A stretch of 64,000 nt of DNA, from the NCBI GenBank assembly GCA_036004685.1, contig DASYRE010000031.1, positions 62,001 through 126,000 on the forward strand, given 5' to 3'. A program made the position numbers and the translations under genes. The DNA is from Candidatus Polarisedimenticolia bacterium (lineage in GTDB: Bacteria; Acidobacteriota; Polarisedimenticolia; Gp22-AA2; AA152). Within the stretch, counting starts at the first letter, position 1. Every line of letters begins with the position of its first letter. Under the pieces are notes generated by a model. That model was not told the DNA's origin and ran no database searches. It was given only the letters and a program-made list of their open reading frames with translations. Shown here in pieces: positions 61,601 through 64,000 of the stretch.

Positions 61601-61948
61601 ATGCGGATCGACTGGCGGTACCACCGGAACGGTTGAACGAGCTGCGGGAGGGCGCAGGAGTTTCTTGCGCGGCAACGCATCGACAGCGTCGAAGTAGTGA
61701 ATGCCAAGAAGGAGACGATCGGGGAGAAGGAAGCGCTGGCCCTGGCCCGGCAGGCGGACGAGATCTACGCCATGCGCGGCAAGAAGGTCGTGCGCGTCGA
61801 TATGAAGCGCCAGCCTCCCGACGCGGCGACCCTGAGGAGCCTGATCATCGGCCCGAGCGGCAACCTCCGCGCCCCGGCGCTCCGCGTCGGCCGGACGCTC
61901 CTCGTCGGTTTCGACGACGCCACCTACCGGAAGGTGCTGTCGGGATAG
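61601..61948 (+). CDS. ArsC-like selenoprotein candidate (UxxC), TGA read as selenocysteine
   Basis: 115 residues if TGA 61634-61636 is read through. ATG 61601 has GGAGGA 6 nt upstream. The protein begins MRIDWRYHRNG-U-TSCGRA. The single in-frame TGA sits exactly where the first Cys of a CxxC redox motif is expected, and the frame continues to TAG 61946-61948. The C-terminal part (LIIGPSGNLRAPALRVGRTL, LVGFDDATYRKVL) is the ArsC/Spx thioredoxin-like fold, a family with known selenoprotein members. A SECIS-like hairpin follows at 61652-61670. A gene call that stops at TGA would start at GTG 61697 and lose the active site. It is probably a thiol/selenol oxidoreductase. Confidence 0.8.
61652..61670 (+). 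promoter_or_regulatory. Candidate bacterial SECIS element
   Basis: An 8-bp hairpin GCGCAGGA-GTT-TCTTGCGC (one G-T pair) starts 15 nt after TGA. The apical loop has G and T as its first two bases, at 24 nt from TGA, within the usual 16-37 nt for SelB-bound loops in bacteria. Confidence 0.7.
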
Positions 61949-61950
61949 CG

Positions 61951-63258
61951 TCAGCCCCGCTTCTCGGGGGGAACATAGCGCCGCTCGGTGGCTCCCATGT
62001 AGATCTGCCGGGGCCGGCCGATCCGGAACGCGGGATCATGCCTCATCTCCAGCCAGTGCGCGATCCAGCCGGCAAGCCGCCCCATCGCGAACATCACGGT
62101 GAACATGTTCACGGGGATGCCAATCGCCTGGTAGATCACGCCGGAGTAGAAGTCGACGTTCGGGTAGAGCTTCCGGCTGACGAAGTACTCGTCCTTCAAG
62201 GCCACCTCCTCCAGCTTCATGGCGATTTCGAGAAGCTGGCCGGAGCCCCCCACCCGTCCGATGACGTCGTCGCAAGTCTTCTTGAGGATCGCCGCCCGCG
62301 GGTCGTAGCTCTTGTAGACGCGATGCCCGAAGCCCATCAGCCGTGTCGTGTCGTTCTTGTCCTTGGCGCGCTGGAGGAATTTCTCCGCGCTTCCTTCCTT
62401 GGCCGCGATCTGCTCGAGCATCTCGATCACCTTCTGGTTCGCCCCGCCGTGCAGCGGCCCCCACAGGGCGCTGATCCCGGCCGAGATGCTGGCGAAGAGG
62501 TTCGCCCGCGAGCTGCCGACCAGCCGGACGGTGCTCGTGGAGCAGTTCTGCTCGTGGTCGGCGTGGAGGATCAGCAGGAGATCCACCGCTTTGGCCACCA
62601 CCGGGTCGACCGCGAAGTCCTCGCAGGGATTGCCGAACATCATCCGCAGGAAGTTGGAGCAGTAGTCCAGCTTGTTGCGCGGGTAAAGGGCGGGCTGCCC
62701 CAGGGAGTGCTTGTAGGAAAGCGCCGCGATCGTCGGCATCTTCGCCAAGAGTCGGACGATCGACTCGTGGACGTTCTGGTCGGTCTCCGGATACTGATAG
62801 AACGTGGCGAGCGCCCCGACGGCGGCGGCGCAGACCGGCATCGGATGGGCGTCCTTCGGCAGCGACGCGAAGAAGCGCTCGAAATCCTCGTGAAGCATCG
62901 TGTGGTAGGTGATCTCGCGGATGAAGTGCTGCAGCTCGGCCGGCGTCGGCAGCTCTCCATGAATGAGCAGCCAGGCGACCTCGAGGTAGTTGCTCTTCTC
63001 CGAAAGCTCCTCGATCGGGTATCCCCGGTAACGGAGAATCCCTTTCTCCCCGTCGATGAACGTGATGCTGCTCGCGCAAGCACCCGTGTTGCCGAATCCC
63101 GGATCCATCGTGATCAGCCCCAGCGTGTCCCGGAGCTTGGTGATGTCGGCGGCCACCTCGCCTTCGGTCCCCGTGATGACCGGTAGCTTCGCGGTCTTTC
63201 CCCGGCGGGAGAGCTCCAGAGTCTCTCCCGCGCTCTTCTCAGGCTGCTGCGTTCCCAT
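61951..63258 (-). CDS. gltA: Citrate synthase, type I-like
   Basis: 435 residues; AGGAG lies 7 nt before ATG 63258. It condenses oxaloacetate with acetyl-CoA in the TCA cycle. Catalytic and substrate motifs: SSITFIDGEKGILRYRGYP, HADHEQNCSTSTVRLVGSS with the first active-site His, GPLHGGANQKVIEML, MGFGHRVYKSYDPRA with the second His, and LYPNVDFYSGVIYQAIGIP with Asp. It converges on the selenoprotein gene with 2 bp between stops and is divergent from the efflux gene. Confidence 0.98.
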   Translation of the reverse strand: MGTQQPEKSAGETLELSRRGKTAKLPVITGTEGEVAADITKLRDTLGLITMDPGFGNTGACASSITFIDGEKGILRYRGYPIEELSEKSNYLEVAWLLIHGELPTPAELQHFIREITYHTMLHEDFERFFASLPKDAHPMPVCAAAVGALATFYQYPETDQNVHESIVRLLAKMPTIAALSYKHSLGQPALYPRNKLDYCSNFLRMMFGNPCEDFAVDPVVAKAVDLLLILHADHEQNCSTSTVRLVGSSRANLFASISAGISALWGPLHGGANQKVIEMLEQIAAKEGSAEKFLQRAKDKNDTTRLMGFGHRVYKSYDPRAAILKKTCDDVIGRVGGSGQLLEIAMKLEEVALKDEYFVSRKLYPNVDFYSGVIYQAIGIPVNMFTVMFAMGRLAGWIAHWLEMRHDPAFRIGRPRQIYMGATERRYVPPEKRG

Positions 63259-63323
63259 GACGTGGCTCCTCTCCGCCGCGTTCCGGGTGCGATTCGCACC
63301 CGATTGTCGGCAGGCGCGATCGA

Positions 63324-63353
63324 ATTCTACTCCCGCCGCTTGGCTCTTCTCAA
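63324..63353 (-). promoter_or_regulatory. Candidate sigma-70 promoter for gltA
   Basis: Minus strand: TTGAGA (63353-63348), 18-bp spacer, TAGAAT (63329-63324), about 65 nt before the start codon. Confidence 0.45.
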
Positions 63354-63356
63354 ATG

Positions 63357-63386
63357 TTGCCCGGGATTGCGGCGGCGCATTAGAAT
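63357..63386 (+). promoter_or_regulatory. Candidate sigma-70 promoter for the efflux gene
   Basis: TTGCCC, 18-bp spacer, TAGAAT, about 100 nt before ATG 63489; back-to-back with the gltA promoter. Confidence 0.4.
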
Positions 63387-63488
63387 GTCCCGCTCTTTCA
63401 AAGACGATACGAGCGGGCCTGAGAAAAGGACCCGCCACTCACGGTCGCGAGACCGGCGCATGAGCCGCCACCCGCGGATAGGATCGGG

Positions 63489-64000
63489 ATGATCGATGCG
63501 CACCGCCGCTCCCCGGGACTCGGCCAGGCAAGAAGGAAGGCTGCCTGGGCCCAGGGAGCCCTGCTCGTCCTGGCGCTGGCGCCGCCCAGCCTGCCGCTGT
63601 GCCAGGACGCGGCGCCTTCACCTCCCGTCCCTGAATCGCTCCAGGAGGTCGAGCGGCGCGCGCTCGCCGCGAGCCCACTTCTGAAAGCCGCCGACGCCCG
63701 GATCGAGCAGCAGCAGGGACTTCTCCGCCAGGCCGGCCTCTATCCCAATCCCGAGCTTTCCCTCGACGTCACGCGCTTCGCCGGCGGCTTCGCGCCGCGC
63801 GAGACGAGCCTGGCGATTCGCCAGCCTTTCCCCTGGCACGGCAAGCGGGGGCTCGACCGGAAGGCGGCCATGGAGCGGTTGGAAGCGGCGCGCAGCGACC
63901 GCGAGCGGGACCGGCTGGACGTTCTCCTCCAGGTCCGGGAGGCTTTCGCGCGCGTCTATTTCGCCGCCAAGGCGGTGAGCCTGAAGGAGGAGGACCTCGA
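63489..64000 (+). CDS. TolC/CzcC-like outer-membrane efflux protein, N-terminal part
   Basis: About 170 residues from ATG 63489, then cut by the right edge. The signal segment is ALLVLALAPPSLPLCQ. The mature part follows the outer-membrane factor pattern: ESLQEVERRALAASPLLKAA, GLLRQAGLYPNPELSLDV, and QPFPWHGKRGLDRKAAMERL, the last being typical of CzcC-type heavy-metal or RND efflux factors. The membrane-fusion and RND genes would be expected downstream, beyond the window. Confidence 0.88.
   Translation, partial: MIDAHRRSPGLGQARRKAAWAQGALLVLALAPPSLPLCQDAAPSPPVPESLQEVERRALAASPLLKAADARIEQQQGLLRQAGLYPNPELSLDVTRFAGGFAPRETSLAIRQPFPWHGKRGLDRKAAMERLEAARSDRERDRLDVLLQVREAFARVYFAAKAVSLKEEDL

Noticed and set aside
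61641-61656. Alternative hairpin CTGCG-GGAGGG-CGCAG just after TGA
   Set aside because: Its loop begins 11 nt from TGA, too close for a bacterial SECIS, and the stem competes with the better 8-bp hairpin at 61652-61670.
61697-61948. Separate 83-residue protein starting at GTG 61697
   Set aside because: It has no ribosome site and lacks the N-terminal part of the fold. The frame extends to ATG 61601 through one TGA that is better read as selenocysteine.

Overview
The window is GC-rich bacterial chromosome, densely packed on both strands, with signal peptides, lipoproteins, a porin, an Omp85-type barrel and a TolC-type protein, so the cell is diderm. The best taxonomic guess is Acidobacteriota. 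It rests on a VWFA protein of the acidobacterial TIGR03436 type, a duplicated-orphan-permease (ADOP-type) FtsX protein, DUF5916/CBM9-like and BNR-repeat secreted proteins, and two Ser/Thr kinases. This is inference from family habits; there is no rRNA in the window to confirm it. I saw no tRNA or rRNA gene, insertion sequence, prophage or CRISPR array.

Layout. 1-5.4 kb: tandem Cys-rich MopE-like secreted proteins (the first cut by the left edge) and a BNR beta-propeller protein. 5.6-10.2 kb: a K+-independent proton-pumping pyrophosphatase, a structured repeat pair, and a KimA-like permease. 10.2-20.7 kb: envelope and secreted proteins, including a SPFH-like/phosphodiesterase/TPR fusion, and a di-heme peroxidase flanked by two TPR paralogues. 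20.7-25.1 kb: a dicarboxylate symporter, a broken ADOP permease locus and small membrane proteins. 25.1-28.4 kb: an overlapping regulatory operon (ParB-like, zinc-ribbon, sigma factor, Ser/Thr kinase), divergent from an amino-acid permease and an aminotransferase. 31-36.9 kb: a kinase-TPR receptor, PduO cobalamin adenosyltransferase, PspC, TerB-like, DUF1684 and macro-domain proteins. 37-40.1 kb: a possible peptide-modification cassette (HExxH-type enzyme, cytokinin-dehydrogenase-like flavoenzyme, 88-residue protein). 40.1-50 kb: IspH, an H1-like basic protein, a TPR protein, tandem glycine-zipper lipoproteins, an alginate-export-type porin and AroA. Two good sigma-54 promoter matches lie in this part. 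50-59 kb: a VWFA protein, then a run from a TPR protein through a peptidase/propeller/Omp85 fusion to a GT39-GT2-ChbG glycan set. 59-64 kb: a DUF1028-TPR protein, an atypical-composition restriction-modification pair, an ArsC-like selenoprotein candidate, citrate synthase and the start of an outer-membrane efflux factor.

The most striking signal is at 61601-61948. An ArsC/thioredoxin-like reading frame has an in-frame TGA exactly where the first Cys of a CxxC motif belongs. A good bacterial SECIS-like hairpin starts 15 nt downstream. A conventional gene call would report only the C-terminal 83 codons. Other notable items are the HExxH cassette, the kinase-sigma operon, the multi-domain fusions, the scar in the ADOP locus and the structured leader of the porin gene.

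Start codons were chosen by Shine-Dalgarno spacing and gene overlaps. Promoters are sequence matches only.
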